Positions 7,873 through 15,332 of a DNA stretch of 22,685 nucleotides are shown here, piece after piece. Source of the DNA: an uncultured Dehalococcoidia bacterium. GTDB lineage: Bacteria; Chloroflexota; Dehalococcoidia; Lucifugimonadales; GCA-2712585. The notes beneath the pieces were generated by a model. That model ran no database searches. It was not told the DNA's origin and worked only from the letters and a program-made list of their open reading frames with translations. A program made the translations under genes and the position numbers. Position 1 is the stretch's first letter. Every line of letters begins with the position of its first letter. Where the stretch lies: contig CAJXDJ010000002.1 of NCBI GenBank assembly GCA_913052045.1, forward strand, positions 1 to 22,685, given 5' to 3'.

Positions 7873-8580
7873 ATGACCTTTTCCCTTCGTACTATTATTG
7901 ACCGAGACATCCCTTTTGTGGAAGAAATAGAGAAAGAAGCCTTTCCGACTTTATGGCCACGGACCCCAATAAAAAGAGATATGCACAACAAGCGTATAGC
8001 CTATCTTGTGGTGACAGATCTAGATCTGTCACCCATGGTTAACCATTCAACTAACTCTATTGATTACGCGACGCCACCTGGTGAGAGCCCTAACTTATAC
8101 AAAAAGCTTTCTAGAACAATCCAGTCAAAATTGTTTCATCAAGGTCCTCCAGTAGAAACCCGTGCCGAACTACCCTTAGGGTTTGCAAGCATCTGGTTTC
8201 TTGCAGACGACGCACATATCACTGCTATCGCGGTTAGTAATTCTTGGCGAGGACACGGCCTGGGTGAACTGCTCATGATAGGGAGTATCGAGTCGGCCAT
8301 ATCTCGAAATAGTAGAGTGGTTACCCTAGAGGTCCGGGTTTCCAATTCAATAGCCATATCTCTTTACCAGAAATACGGATTTAAAAAGACAGGAATCCGT
8401 AAGGCATATTATAACGATAACCGAGAGGATGCCGTGATAATGACAACCGAACCCATAAGAAGCTTTTCATACGAACACCGGTTCTCTGAGCTCTGCGGCG
8501 AATACTCACAGCGTTATTGCGATTTGGGGCTCGCTATGACCAATTCAAATGGTCCCAGTCCATCGACTGGCCTCCTTTAG
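7873..8580 (+). CDS. GNAT N-acetyltransferase, RimI-like, with a 50-residue insertion
   Basis: This 235-residue protein has the RimI pattern: LRTIIDRDIPFVEEIEKEAF (from residue 5), the acetyl-CoA loop WRGHGLGELL (125-134), LEVRVSN (152-158), LYQKYGF (164-170) and a closing YYNDNREDAVIM. RimI acetylates the N-terminal alanine of ribosomal protein S18; relatives modify other protein N-termini. RimI is usually near 150 residues. Here about 50 residues (49-99) are inserted between the strands IAYLVV and GFASIWF, and about 40 residues trail the domain. A GTG at 7828 would add 15 residues, but they lie before the conserved fold and overlap a promoter-like element, so I chose ATG 7873. A perfect palindrome encodes residues 46-54. 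It precedes coaE by 62 bases. Confidence 0.82.
   Translation: MTFSLRTIIDRDIPFVEEIEKEAFPTLWPRTPIKRDMHNKRIAYLVVTDLDLSPMVNHSTNSIDYATPPGESPNLYKKLSRTIQSKLFHQGPPVETRAELPLGFASIWFLADDAHITAIAVSNSWRGHGLGELLMIGSIESAISRNSRVVTLEVRVSNSIAISLYQKYGFKKTGIRKAYYNDNREDAVIMTTEPIRSFSYEHRFSELCGEYSQRYCDLGLAMTNSNGPSPSTGLL
8010..8033. repeat. perfect 24-base palindrome inside the rimI-like gene
   Basis: GGTGACAGATCT is followed immediately by its exact reverse complement. The symmetry stops at the next base on each side (T and C). It encodes residues 46-54 of the acetyltransferase, exactly where the insertion relative to ordinary RimI begins. As RNA it could fold into a ten-pair stem with a CUAG loop. Function unknown: a protein-binding site, a palindromic insert scar or chance. 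Confidence 0.8.
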
Positions 8581-8596
8581 CTAAAAATCAGTTAGT

Positions 8597-8625
8597 TTGA
8601 CCTCACCTTAGACCATTGTTAAACT
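8597..8625 (+). promoter_or_regulatory. candidate promoter of the coaE-VWA operon
   Basis: TTGACC (8597-8602, five of six to the -35 consensus), a 17-base spacer, TG one base before the hexamer, and TAAACT (8620-8625, four of six). Spacing is optimal. Transcription would begin near 8632, leaving only about 11 bases before the GTG of coaE and no clear ribosome site. Confidence 0.5.
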
Positions 8626-8642
8626 GACATAGGCCTTTACCC

Positions 8643-9248
8643 GTGAACACTAAGAAGCTAGTAATCGGACTCACTGGAGGGATTGGCTCTGGAAAGAGCG
8701 AGGTTGCTCGCATGTTGAAACTCCTTGGTGCTCATGTAATAGATGCTGACGAATTGGGTCACCAAAGCTATGATCCCGGATCTCCGGAGTGGAGAAAAGT
8801 CGTAGAGCGATTCGGTTTAGATATCCTCAGCAAGGATGACAAAATAAATCGCAACAAGCTAGCGGCTATCGTTTTCGGTAATACACAGGCAATGACGGCC
8901 CTGAATGATATCGTTCATCCTCGAATCCGGTCCATGGCTGAAAACAAAATTCGTGCCCTAAACAAGACAAATGCTGATACAATAGTGGTGGAGGCCGCTC
9001 TCCTTATCGAGGCCGATTGGGTGTCTTTAGTCGATCGGATATGGTCGATGCAAAGTACCGCGAAAAGGGTCATCGAGAGGCTAAAACGTGACAGAGGGCT
9101 TTCAGAAAAACAAATCAGGGAACGTATGCGGTTGCAAATGACATCCAAAGAAATATCTTCATTTTCTGATGTAATCATAAAGAATAACGGATCCTTAAAA
9201 CAGCTTGAACAACGGGTCCAGTTTTTGTGGTACAGCCGCTACAAATAA
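8643..9248 (+). CDS. coaE: dephospho-CoA kinase
   Basis: This 201-residue P-loop kinase phosphorylates the 3'-hydroxyl of the ribose of dephospho-CoA, the final step of coenzyme A synthesis. The N-terminus reads VIGLTGGIGSGKSEVARML with the Walker A at residues 12-19, followed by VIDADELGHQ (33-41), where the Asp residues are expected at the active site. IVHPRIR, VVEAALLIEADW (the family more often has PLLFE) and the lid segment with RLKRDRGLSEKQIRERM are typical. Length matches the family. The start is GTG at 8643, just before the conserved strand. It is the first gene of a tight group with the AAA+ ATPase, Nudix and VWA genes; the next start codon is 16 bases after its stop. Confidence 0.94.
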   Translation: MNTKKLVIGLTGGIGSGKSEVARMLKLLGAHVIDADELGHQSYDPGSPEWRKVVERFGLDILSKDDKINRNKLAAIVFGNTQAMTALNDIVHPRIRSMAENKIRALNKTNADTIVVEAALLIEADWVSLVDRIWSMQSTAKRVIERLKRDRGLSEKQIRERMRLQMTSKEISSFSDVIIKNNGSLKQLEQRVQFLWYSRYK

Positions 9249-9264
9249 TCTGACAAAGGAAAGA

Positions 9265-10158
9265 ATGGCCAAAAATAACAACGCTTTTTACAACCAGTAT
9301 ACGATAGAAGAATATTATATAAACAAAGAGCCTTTTTATCTGCCAGTAGCAGATGAAATACAGCTGTTTGAAGCTGCGTACAACGGACAAATCCCAATTC
9401 TTCTGAAGGGACCCACCGGAACCGGCAAAACTCGTTTTGTCGAATATATGGCCTGGAGATTAAGTCGCCCACTTGCGATAGTCAAAAATAATCAGGACAA
9501 GGAGGCTAACGCCAAAAATAGAATCCCCCTTATAACAATTGCATGCCATGAGGATCTGACAGCAAGCGATTTAGTAGGTCGATACCTCCTGGACGCTGAG
9601 GGGACGCGTTGGATGGATGGGCCGCTAGCTCGAGCTTTTAAATATGGTGCAATATGCTATCTCGATGAAATCGTAGAGGCTAGAAAAGATACAACCGTGC
9701 TTATACATCCGCTGGCAGATCATCGAAGAACTCTTCCTGTAGAAAAACAAGGGATTGTTCTGGAGGCTAAGAAAGGGTTCCAATTAGTAATTTCTTACAA
9801 TCCTGGGTATCAAAGTGCACTAAAAGATCTGAAAGAAAGCACTAGGCAGAGATTTATAGCGATTGAATTTTCTCCGCCACCTCCGGAGGTAGAGGCGGAG
9901 ATTATACGGAAAGAATCCGGATGCACTTCCGCTCACGCCCGATCTCTTGCCAAACTAGGAGAAAAGGTCCGAAATCTCCGGGATCATGGGCTCAAAGAAG
10001 GGGCTAGTACTCGAGTTTTGATTTATGCCGGCAAGCTTATTTCTCAAGGTATCTCACCCAAAAGGGCATGTCATGTAGCAGTGGTTTGGGGAATAACTGA
10101 CGACGCTGAAGTACAAAGGAGTGTCGAAGAAATAGTAACTGCTATTTTTGCTGACTAG
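9265..10158 (+). CDS. MoxR-class AAA+ ATPase, CbbQ/NorQ-like
   Basis: This 297-residue ATPase has Walker A GPTGTGKT (residues 49-56), Walker B AICYLDE (129-135), sensor Asn179 in SYNPGYQS, and an arginine-finger region STRQRF (192-197), with the helical C-terminal part of the CbbQ/NorQ/GvpN family. Such ATPases form rings and work with a VWA partner (CbbO, NorD) as a chaperone that activates or remodels a metal enzyme. The VWA partner is encoded two genes downstream. I chose ATG 9265, preceded by AAAGGAAAG, over an earlier GTG-type start inside coaE because conserved sequence begins only after it. No client enzyme such as Rubisco or nitric oxide reductase is in the window. Confidence 0.9.
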   Translation: MAKNNNAFYNQYTIEEYYINKEPFYLPVADEIQLFEAAYNGQIPILLKGPTGTGKTRFVEYMAWRLSRPLAIVKNNQDKEANAKNRIPLITIACHEDLTASDLVGRYLLDAEGTRWMDGPLARAFKYGAICYLDEIVEARKDTTVLIHPLADHRRTLPVEKQGIVLEAKKGFQLVISYNPGYQSALKDLKESTRQRFIAIEFSPPPPEVEAEIIRKESGCTSAHARSLAKLGEKVRNLRDHGLKEGASTRVLIYAGKLISQGISPKRACHVAVVWGITDDAEVQRSVEEIVTAIFAD

Positions 10159-10165
10159 AGCCCAG

Positions 10166-10768
10166 ATGAGAGATAAAACTTTAGATCGATTACAACAGTT
10201 GTTGTCATCAAAACTCCCTACTTCCATGATATCTGAACAAAACCGACCAGCGTCGGTCCTTGTCATCATTTATCAAAAGGACGGCGGGTATTGCATCCAA
10301 TTACAAAAGCGGTCTCAGCTAGTTCAGAACCATAAGGGGGAAATATCCTTTCCTGGCGGCACACCAGAAATTCATGATTCAACACCACTTGCTACAGCTT
10401 TAAGGGAAACTTACGAAGAGGTCGGCATACTATCTAAAGACATCGCTATCCTGGGCCAAATGGACGATGTTCTTACACAAACGGGATACCTGTTAAGGGT
10501 ATTCGTCGGCACCATAAACTATCCTTACACATTTCTCCCCAACAAATCAGAGGTCGAGGAGATTCTTGAAGTACCCATCGGGGAATTGCAGAACCCTCGC
10601 AATTGGAGGGAGGAAGTAAGGCTTGTCGAACAAAGTCTGATCAAATCCTATAGCTACACTTATAAGTCCCACTTAATCTATGGCGCCACCGCCAAGATAA
10701 TTACCCGCTTTTTACAATTAATTGAACAAACCTCTCAACATAAAGAGGCTTTATGCAACAGCCTCTAG
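10166..10768 (+). CDS. Nudix hydrolase, CoA pyrophosphatase (NudL) type
   Basis: This 200-residue protein carries the two marks of the CoA-cleaving Nudix group. First, LQKRSQLVQNHKGEISFPGG (residues 46-65) fits the UPF0035 motif that sets this group apart. Second, a Nudix box follows, with RETYEEVGI (80-88) supplying metal-binding glutamates Glu81, Glu84 and Glu85. Family members split CoA and its derivatives into 3',5'-ADP and phosphopantetheine. ATG 10166 is chosen; a TTG at 10148 inside the ATPase gene is also possible and adds six residues. The gene sits between the AAA+ ATPase and its VWA partner, overlapping the VWA gene by 16 bases, so cotranscription is very likely. No strong ribosome site is visible. 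Confidence 0.87.
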   Translation: MRDKTLDRLQQLLSSKLPTSMISEQNRPASVLVIIYQKDGGYCIQLQKRSQLVQNHKGEISFPGGTPEIHDSTPLATALRETYEEVGILSKDIAILGQMDDVLTQTGYLLRVFVGTINYPYTFLPNKSEVEEILEVPIGELQNPRNWREEVRLVEQSLIKSYSYTYKSHLIYGATAKIITRFLQLIEQTSQHKEALCNSL

Positions 10769-13700
10769 ACAACGATCATTTTGCTAAAGCAGACGAACAT
10801 CCAGCAGAACTGCAGCATTCGCTGAAGGAATCCAGACAAGTTCTTCAGGTGATTTTCAACCAAAAGGAATTAACTCTATGGGAGAACGAAGCCATCGCTA
10901 TGGCAAACCATAGTACAAGATCCTGGGAAGCCACCGTGGAATTTGTTTCTTCAAGCACTCAAGTTGCAAAATATCTTCCCTTTTCATCTTTTCTACAATG
11001 GGCTCGCAGTGGCTCCTATTTGACTAAGGATTCTGCCACACTTGGAGCAGCATATTTTAGAGTGGGACCGGAGGCGGTTAAACACATTCAACCCAACAAT
11101 TTATCTCGCTGGGCCGCCCTGGGTCGGTCACTATATAAGGGAACCTGGAAATCGAGCACCCTTTCAACAAGCTTTTTTGACCTAAGCCCGTCTTTATTAA
11201 AAGCCCTGTCATTTCCTGACTTGGAAACATTTACCAATCTTATCGAAAGCCTTTCAGCACGATCGTATGACCTAGCGGGTGAATGTCTAACAATAGGCAA
11301 CACAGTCCTGGGCTCCATGGGTCGAGAACGAAGTTCGTTTCTTATTCTTTGGCAAACACTGTCAGAAAACAGTTGGCGTGATATTAAGGGGGTTTTGGAA
11401 ACATACGAATCTTCTGTTTCAGGCATTGACGAACCACTCAGGAATAGATTCCTGAGTCTTACAAATCTTCTCGTCCTACATGGAGCAAAAGACACTCCCC
11501 GTTTCTTAGCTCAAGGGGGATCTGCGCTAGGAACCCTAAAAACCGTAGAACAAGAACACATATTGGACCTCTGCGAGCGTCTTCTAAAGCGTTCTCCCAC
11601 ATCAGTGGCCGCCTTCCTTAACAATCTAAGCGTTGTAATAAACAGGGTTTCTATGCCACAACTAGACTTTTGGTTTGATCATGGGGTTGGAATCCTGTCA
11701 GAAAACCCTGAGGGTGGACTTGCCTATTTCAAACTCGAATCCAAGACCTCAGAACAAATGCTTGAGGGACTCTCTTCGAGCATTGCCTTAGAGGGAATTA
11801 GTAATTTACTCCACCTTTATTGTTCGGGCCTTTCTGGCTCCGACATAGAAGTAAAGGAAAGTTCCACTTTAGCAGGGAAAAATTTGGGCTGGGTTTCTGC
11901 GGACATTGCCACCACGGAAGGGAAAAACGTTTATCTTCCAGCAATGATGGATGTTTTCCCAACGAAAAAAGGTAACTTCGATTGGTATAAAGTTGTATCA
12001 ACCCATCAAGTTGCACGGCTAGAATTCGGTAGTTTTGACTTTTCCTATGATCGGCCTTCAACCCAATTCAATGATCTCCGGCCCAGCCGTGCCCTGCCTT
12101 CGTCGAGTTTTGCGGTAGAGAAAGAAGATCAATGGATTACAGACATGGGCCATTATTTTTCCCAGTTCGATAATCGACGCATTGCCTTGGATATATTCAC
12201 CACCTTCGAAGATGCCCGCTTGGGATTCCTTATCAAACACGAATACCCTGGAATCAAGTCTTCTTACAATTCTATACAAAAACACGCTGTCAGCTTACGG
12301 CCGCAAATCAAGGCCCTTCCAGTACAACAGGCAATCATGGAAATATTGGTGCAGTTTAGCTTAGACGAATACACCAACTTGCTAGTACCAAGAAAGTATT
12401 CCAAAGCAATTCGTGTCCTTGCTAAACTCCAACGATGCCTGCTAGATCCAATAGCCAAGATCGAAGATACCGCCGAGAGTGCCCTTCGTGCCTATAACAT
12501 CATCACCAAAATCCCAAACGAACCGGATGACGATTGGCAAGAAGAGGATTTCGATTCAGATGATCAGTTTTCAGACGACGAGCTTTCGGAAATTATAAAA
12601 GAACTCGACGACATGAACTCAGAAGATCCTGTCCAGGATATAGAATACGCCTCTCCAGACGCCGTTGATTTCCGCGGAGACTTTAAGCCAGAACTGGTTC
12701 AAACCCTTAATAAATTGCGCGAAGGGACAGGAATGTCTGCGGATGGCGATCAACAAGAATTGGACCAAGACCAACTCGAACAACTGTTGAAGGATAATCC
12801 TGAAATGTCCGAAATCGATAATAAGGACATGGACTTTGCCGCCTTGTTCGCCCAAAACATGCTCCGAGAGGCAGGTCTAACTCAAGCTACTTCTCAGGCG
12901 GGCCAAGGATTTGGGCCAATGCAACACGTAGAAGAGAGTGGCGGGGAGCTGGATACCAAAGAGCCCAAAACCTATGTTTATAATGAGTGGGACTTCCGCG
13001 CGGGTGATTACAAACCAAAATGGTGCATAGTACGAGAAAAGACTGTGGAGGAAGGAGAATCTGCATTCTTCAACGAGACGACACAAAAATACGCCTCCTT
13101 ACTACTAGATGTTCGTCGACAATTCGAATTAGTCATGCCAGAAGGCTTCCGGAAGTTAAGAAGACAACCAGACGGAGACGACTTTGATTTTGATGCTGCC
13201 ACAGAAGCTATGATAGACCTCCGATCTGGCATCACTCCATCAGAAAAAGTCTATTGGTTTCGAAATAAGCAGGAACGGGACGTGTCTGTAGTCTTTTTGT
13301 TAGATATGAGTGCATCCACAGCGGAGGCTATAGACGAAGGCAAACCAATCAATCATGCCATGGACGCCCCTAAAGACCCCGTAGAATATATGACCTGGCT
13401 ACGATCTCGGAGAGAGGGACTTGTAAGACGTCAATACAAACGAATCATAGATTTAGAAAAAGAAGGAGTCGCCCTACTAATGCAAGCGTTGGAATCCATT
13501 GGTGATGTCTATGGGATCTATGGGTTTTCCGGATATGGTCGAGAAAACGTTGAATTTTACGTGATTAAGGATATTGAAGAATCATTGACCGATGGGGTCA
13601 AAAAACGGATCGACAAGATAAGTCCGCTTCATGCTACACGAATGGGCCCAGCAATACGTCACGCTACGACTAAACTTTCCCGTCAGGACACTAAAACCAA

Positions 13701-13965
13701 GATCCTATTCCTCATTAGTGATGGCAGACCCCAAGATAGAGGTTACAGCAGGGAAGGGGTGGAAAAAGAATACGCTGTCCATGATACACATATGGCCCTC
13801 ATAGAAGCTCGTCGACTGGGCATTATTCCTTTCTGCCTAACCGTTGATAAAACTGGTCATGATTACCTTAAAACAATGTGTGGAGATATGGAATACGAAG
13901 TTTTAGATGAAATATCTATGCTGCCTCATAGGCTCCCCCACCTTTATAGAAAACTCACAATTTAG
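10753..13965 (+). CDS. large VWA-domain protein, NorD/CbbO-like partner of the AAA+ ATPase
   Basis: This 1070-residue protein is much longer than typical NorD (about 600-650). Residues 1-370 are helical, with degenerate repeats built around W-x3-G followed about 18-21 residues later by YF or FF (W83, W120, W307). Residues 389-430 (EGKNVYLPAMMDVF, then THQVARLEFGSF) and 485-500 (FEDARLGFLIKHEYPG) resemble the NorD/CbbO core. An acidic stretch covers about 590-635. The C-terminal VWA domain has a complete MIDAS: D851-M-S853-A-S855, Thr962 and Asp990, and the tail LPHRLPHLYRKLTI is family-like. With the AAA+ ATPase it should act as an adaptor that grips a client. The start has AAAGAGG four bases upstream and overlaps the Nudix gene. 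No signal peptide is seen, so it is likely cytoplasmic. Confidence 0.88.
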   Translation: MQQPLDNDHFAKADEHPAELQHSLKESRQVLQVIFNQKELTLWENEAIAMANHSTRSWEATVEFVSSSTQVAKYLPFSSFLQWARSGSYLTKDSATLGAAYFRVGPEAVKHIQPNNLSRWAALGRSLYKGTWKSSTLSTSFFDLSPSLLKALSFPDLETFTNLIESLSARSYDLAGECLTIGNTVLGSMGRERSSFLILWQTLSENSWRDIKGVLETYESSVSGIDEPLRNRFLSLTNLLVLHGAKDTPRFLAQGGSALGTLKTVEQEHILDLCERLLKRSPTSVAAFLNNLSVVINRVSMPQLDFWFDHGVGILSENPEGGLAYFKLESKTSEQMLEGLSSSIALEGISNLLHLYCSGLSGSDIEVKESSTLAGKNLGWVSADIATTEGKNVYLPAMMDVFPTKKGNFDWYKVVSTHQVARLEFGSFDFSYDRPSTQFNDLRPSRALPSSSFAVEKEDQWITDMGHYFSQFDNRRIALDIFTTFEDARLGFLIKHEYPGIKSSYNSIQKHAVSLRPQIKALPVQQAIMEILVQFSLDEYTNLLVPRKYSKAIRVLAKLQRCLLDPIAKIEDTAESALRAYNIITKIPNEPDDDWQEEDFDSDDQFSDDELSEIIKELDDMNSEDPVQDIEYASPDAVDFRGDFKPELVQTLNKLREGTGMSADGDQQELDQDQLEQLLKDNPEMSEIDNKDMDFAALFAQNMLREAGLTQATSQAGQGFGPMQHVEESGGELDTKEPKTYVYNEWDFRAGDYKPKWCIVREKTVEEGESAFFNETTQKYASLLLDVRRQFELVMPEGFRKLRRQPDGDDFDFDAATEAMIDLRSGITPSEKVYWFRNKQERDVSVVFLLDMSASTAEAIDEGKPINHAMDAPKDPVEYMTWLRSRREGLVRRQYKRIIDLEKEGVALLMQALESIGDVYGIYGFSGYGRENVEFYVIKDIEESLTDGVKKRIDKISPLHATRMGPAIRHATTKLSRQDTKTKILFLISDGRPQDRGYSREGVEKEYAVHDTHMALIEARRLGIIPFCLTVDKTGHDYLKTMCGDMEYEVLDEISMLPHRLPHLYRKLTI
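11436..11457. repeat. inverted repeat with 10-base arms in the VWA gene
   Basis: ACTCAGGAAT, a two-base centre AG, then ATTCCTGAGT. It lies in coding sequence for the helical N-terminal region. A stem this size could occur by chance in a window of this length. Confidence 0.6.
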
Positions 13966-13973
13966 TAAATATC

Positions 13974-14000
13974 AGGCCCAGACCACTTTTATGTGGGCCT
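13974..14000. terminator. possible bidirectional hairpin between convergent genes
   Basis: AGGCCCA and TGGGCCT form seven-pair arms around a 13-base loop, just after the VWA stop and across the cinA stop. There is no run of T directly after either arm, so an intrinsic terminator is only a possibility. The position between convergent genes is what suggests it. Confidence 0.3.
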
Positions 14001-15233
14001 ACGCGAGGGTTCTTTTAGCACTCTCGTTAATTCAATCAAAATCGCGACTACTGCACGACGTTTCACAATGGGCCGCCTAGGAGGAAGTTTCATCGCGAAA
14101 TTCCTGTCCTTTCCATCCATGGAAATGGCTGCAAAAACTGTCCCCACGGGTTTTCTTTCTTGCTTACCAGGCCCAGCCACCCCTGTCACTCCGATCCCGA
14201 TATCGGCCTTGAATTTTTTTCTTGCCGCTTTTGCCATTGCCAAAGCAGTCTCTCTACTAATTGCCCCATAATTACTTATAATATTATCCGGGACCCCATT
14301 CTCTAGCTTGGAATCTACATCATAACAAATTAGCCCACCTTTAAAATAATCCGAACTTCCTGGAACATCCGTCAACACACTAGAAAGCAGTCCTCCTGTA
14401 CACGATTCCATAGAAGCAATCGTGAGCCCCCTATCCGCTAAAGCTCTGCCTGCCATCTCTTCAGGTGTATCGTCATCATAACCCCAGATATGTGAACCCA
14501 ATTTCTTGGCAATTCCTTCTTCAACGGTTCCCATTAGATTCATGGCTTCTGCTTTTGTCGCAGCTTTACTTATTATCCTAAGGTGAATCCCATCCTGCTT
14601 TGCATAAATTCCAAGGCTAGGGTTTTCTATGCCAAAGAAGATGGCTACCAGTTCAGCTACTTCAGCCTCCGAGAGGTTTAGTGTTTTAATGGTCTTGGTC
14701 AAGATTACAGATTTCTTAATTCTCGCCTTTATCAAAGGTAAAACTTCGTTTACCCAAATATTTTGCATTTCATCAGGCGGTCCTGGCATGGCTACAATTA
14801 TTTTCTCGTTATGTTCGATAAACCATCCGGGAGCAGTGCCCATTTTGTTAGGGATACTGCGGGCTGAAGGTATAAGCACGGCTTGTTTAATATTCCGCTC
14901 AGGCATTTTCATGTCCCTCGCTTTGAACCAGTCTTCTAATTCCTCAAGTAATTTCGAAGAGACAGTCGTTTTCTCTCCAAGGGAAACCGCTATGGCCTCC
15001 CGTGTTAAATCATCTTGCGTAGGGCCTAATCCCCCTGTTGTAAAAATATAGTCAGATCTCGCTAGCGCGATCGAAAAGCTTTCAGCTAGGTCCTTTAGGT
15101 TATCCCCGACCTGCGTAACTCTCTCAACCGTTATACCCAATAGAGATAACTCACCTGCGATATAGGGGGAATTAGTATCATGTAATTCTCCCATGAGGAG
15201 TTCTGTTCCTATAGCAAAGATCTCTCCCTTCAA
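13989..15233 (-). CDS. cinA: CinA-family protein: NMN deamidase / ADP-ribose pyrophosphatase
   Basis: This 414-residue protein has both usual parts. The N-terminal MoCF-like (COG1058) domain shows GTELLMGELHDTNSPYIAGEL (from residue 9) and FTTGGLGPTQDDLTREAI (about 64-81). The C-terminal CinA/PncC domain shows SMESCTGGLLSSVLTDVPGSSDYFKGG split across about 278-304, then GAISRETA, GIGVTGVAGPG and KPVGTV. Two-domain CinA proteins recycle pyridine nucleotides, with deamidase activity for nicotinamide mononucleotide in the C-terminal domain; a link to competence comes only from Gram-positive naming. The start is TTG at 15233, the only candidate before the conserved strand, with GAGG about ten bases upstream. 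It has its own strong-looking promoter and is separated by 99 bases from the upstream DUF4340 gene. Confidence 0.93.
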   Translation of the reverse strand: MKGEIFAIGTELLMGELHDTNSPYIAGELSLLGITVERVTQVGDNLKDLAESFSIALARSDYIFTTGGLGPTQDDLTREAIAVSLGEKTTVSSKLLEELEDWFKARDMKMPERNIKQAVLIPSARSIPNKMGTAPGWFIEHNEKIIVAMPGPPDEMQNIWVNEVLPLIKARIKKSVILTKTIKTLNLSEAEVAELVAIFFGIENPSLGIYAKQDGIHLRIISKAATKAEAMNLMGTVEEGIAKKLGSHIWGYDDDTPEEMAGRALADRGLTIASMESCTGGLLSSVLTDVPGSSDYFKGGLICYDVDSKLENGVPDNIISNYGAISRETALAMAKAARKKFKADIGIGVTGVAGPGKQERKPVGTVFAAISMDGKDRNFAMKLPPRRPIVKRRAVVAILIELTRVLKEPSRRPT

Positions 15234-15272
15234 AGCTTTTACGACCTCGCTGAAATGTAAATAGTTCGGAAA

Positions 15273-15301
15273 ATTATATGCTACCGCCTAAGAAGGTTCA
15301 A
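15273..15301 (-). promoter_or_regulatory. candidate sigma-70-type promoter of cinA
   Basis: On the minus strand TTGAAC (15301-15296, four of six), a 17-base spacer, then TATAAT (15278-15273, six of six). Transcription would start near 15266 and leave a leader of about 33 bases to the TTG start. It is the best promoter match I found in the window. Confidence 0.6.
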
Positions 15302-15332
15302 CGAAAACAGGTCCATCAAAACTGTTACCCGA

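Noticed and set aside
8555..8570. CCAGTC / GACTGG hairpin just before the rimI-like stop as a terminator
   Set aside because: Six pairs only, inside the coding sequence, with no T run after it.
14110..14125. TTTCCAT-CC-ATGGAAA inverted repeat in cinA
   Set aside because: Short arms within coding sequence; expected by chance.
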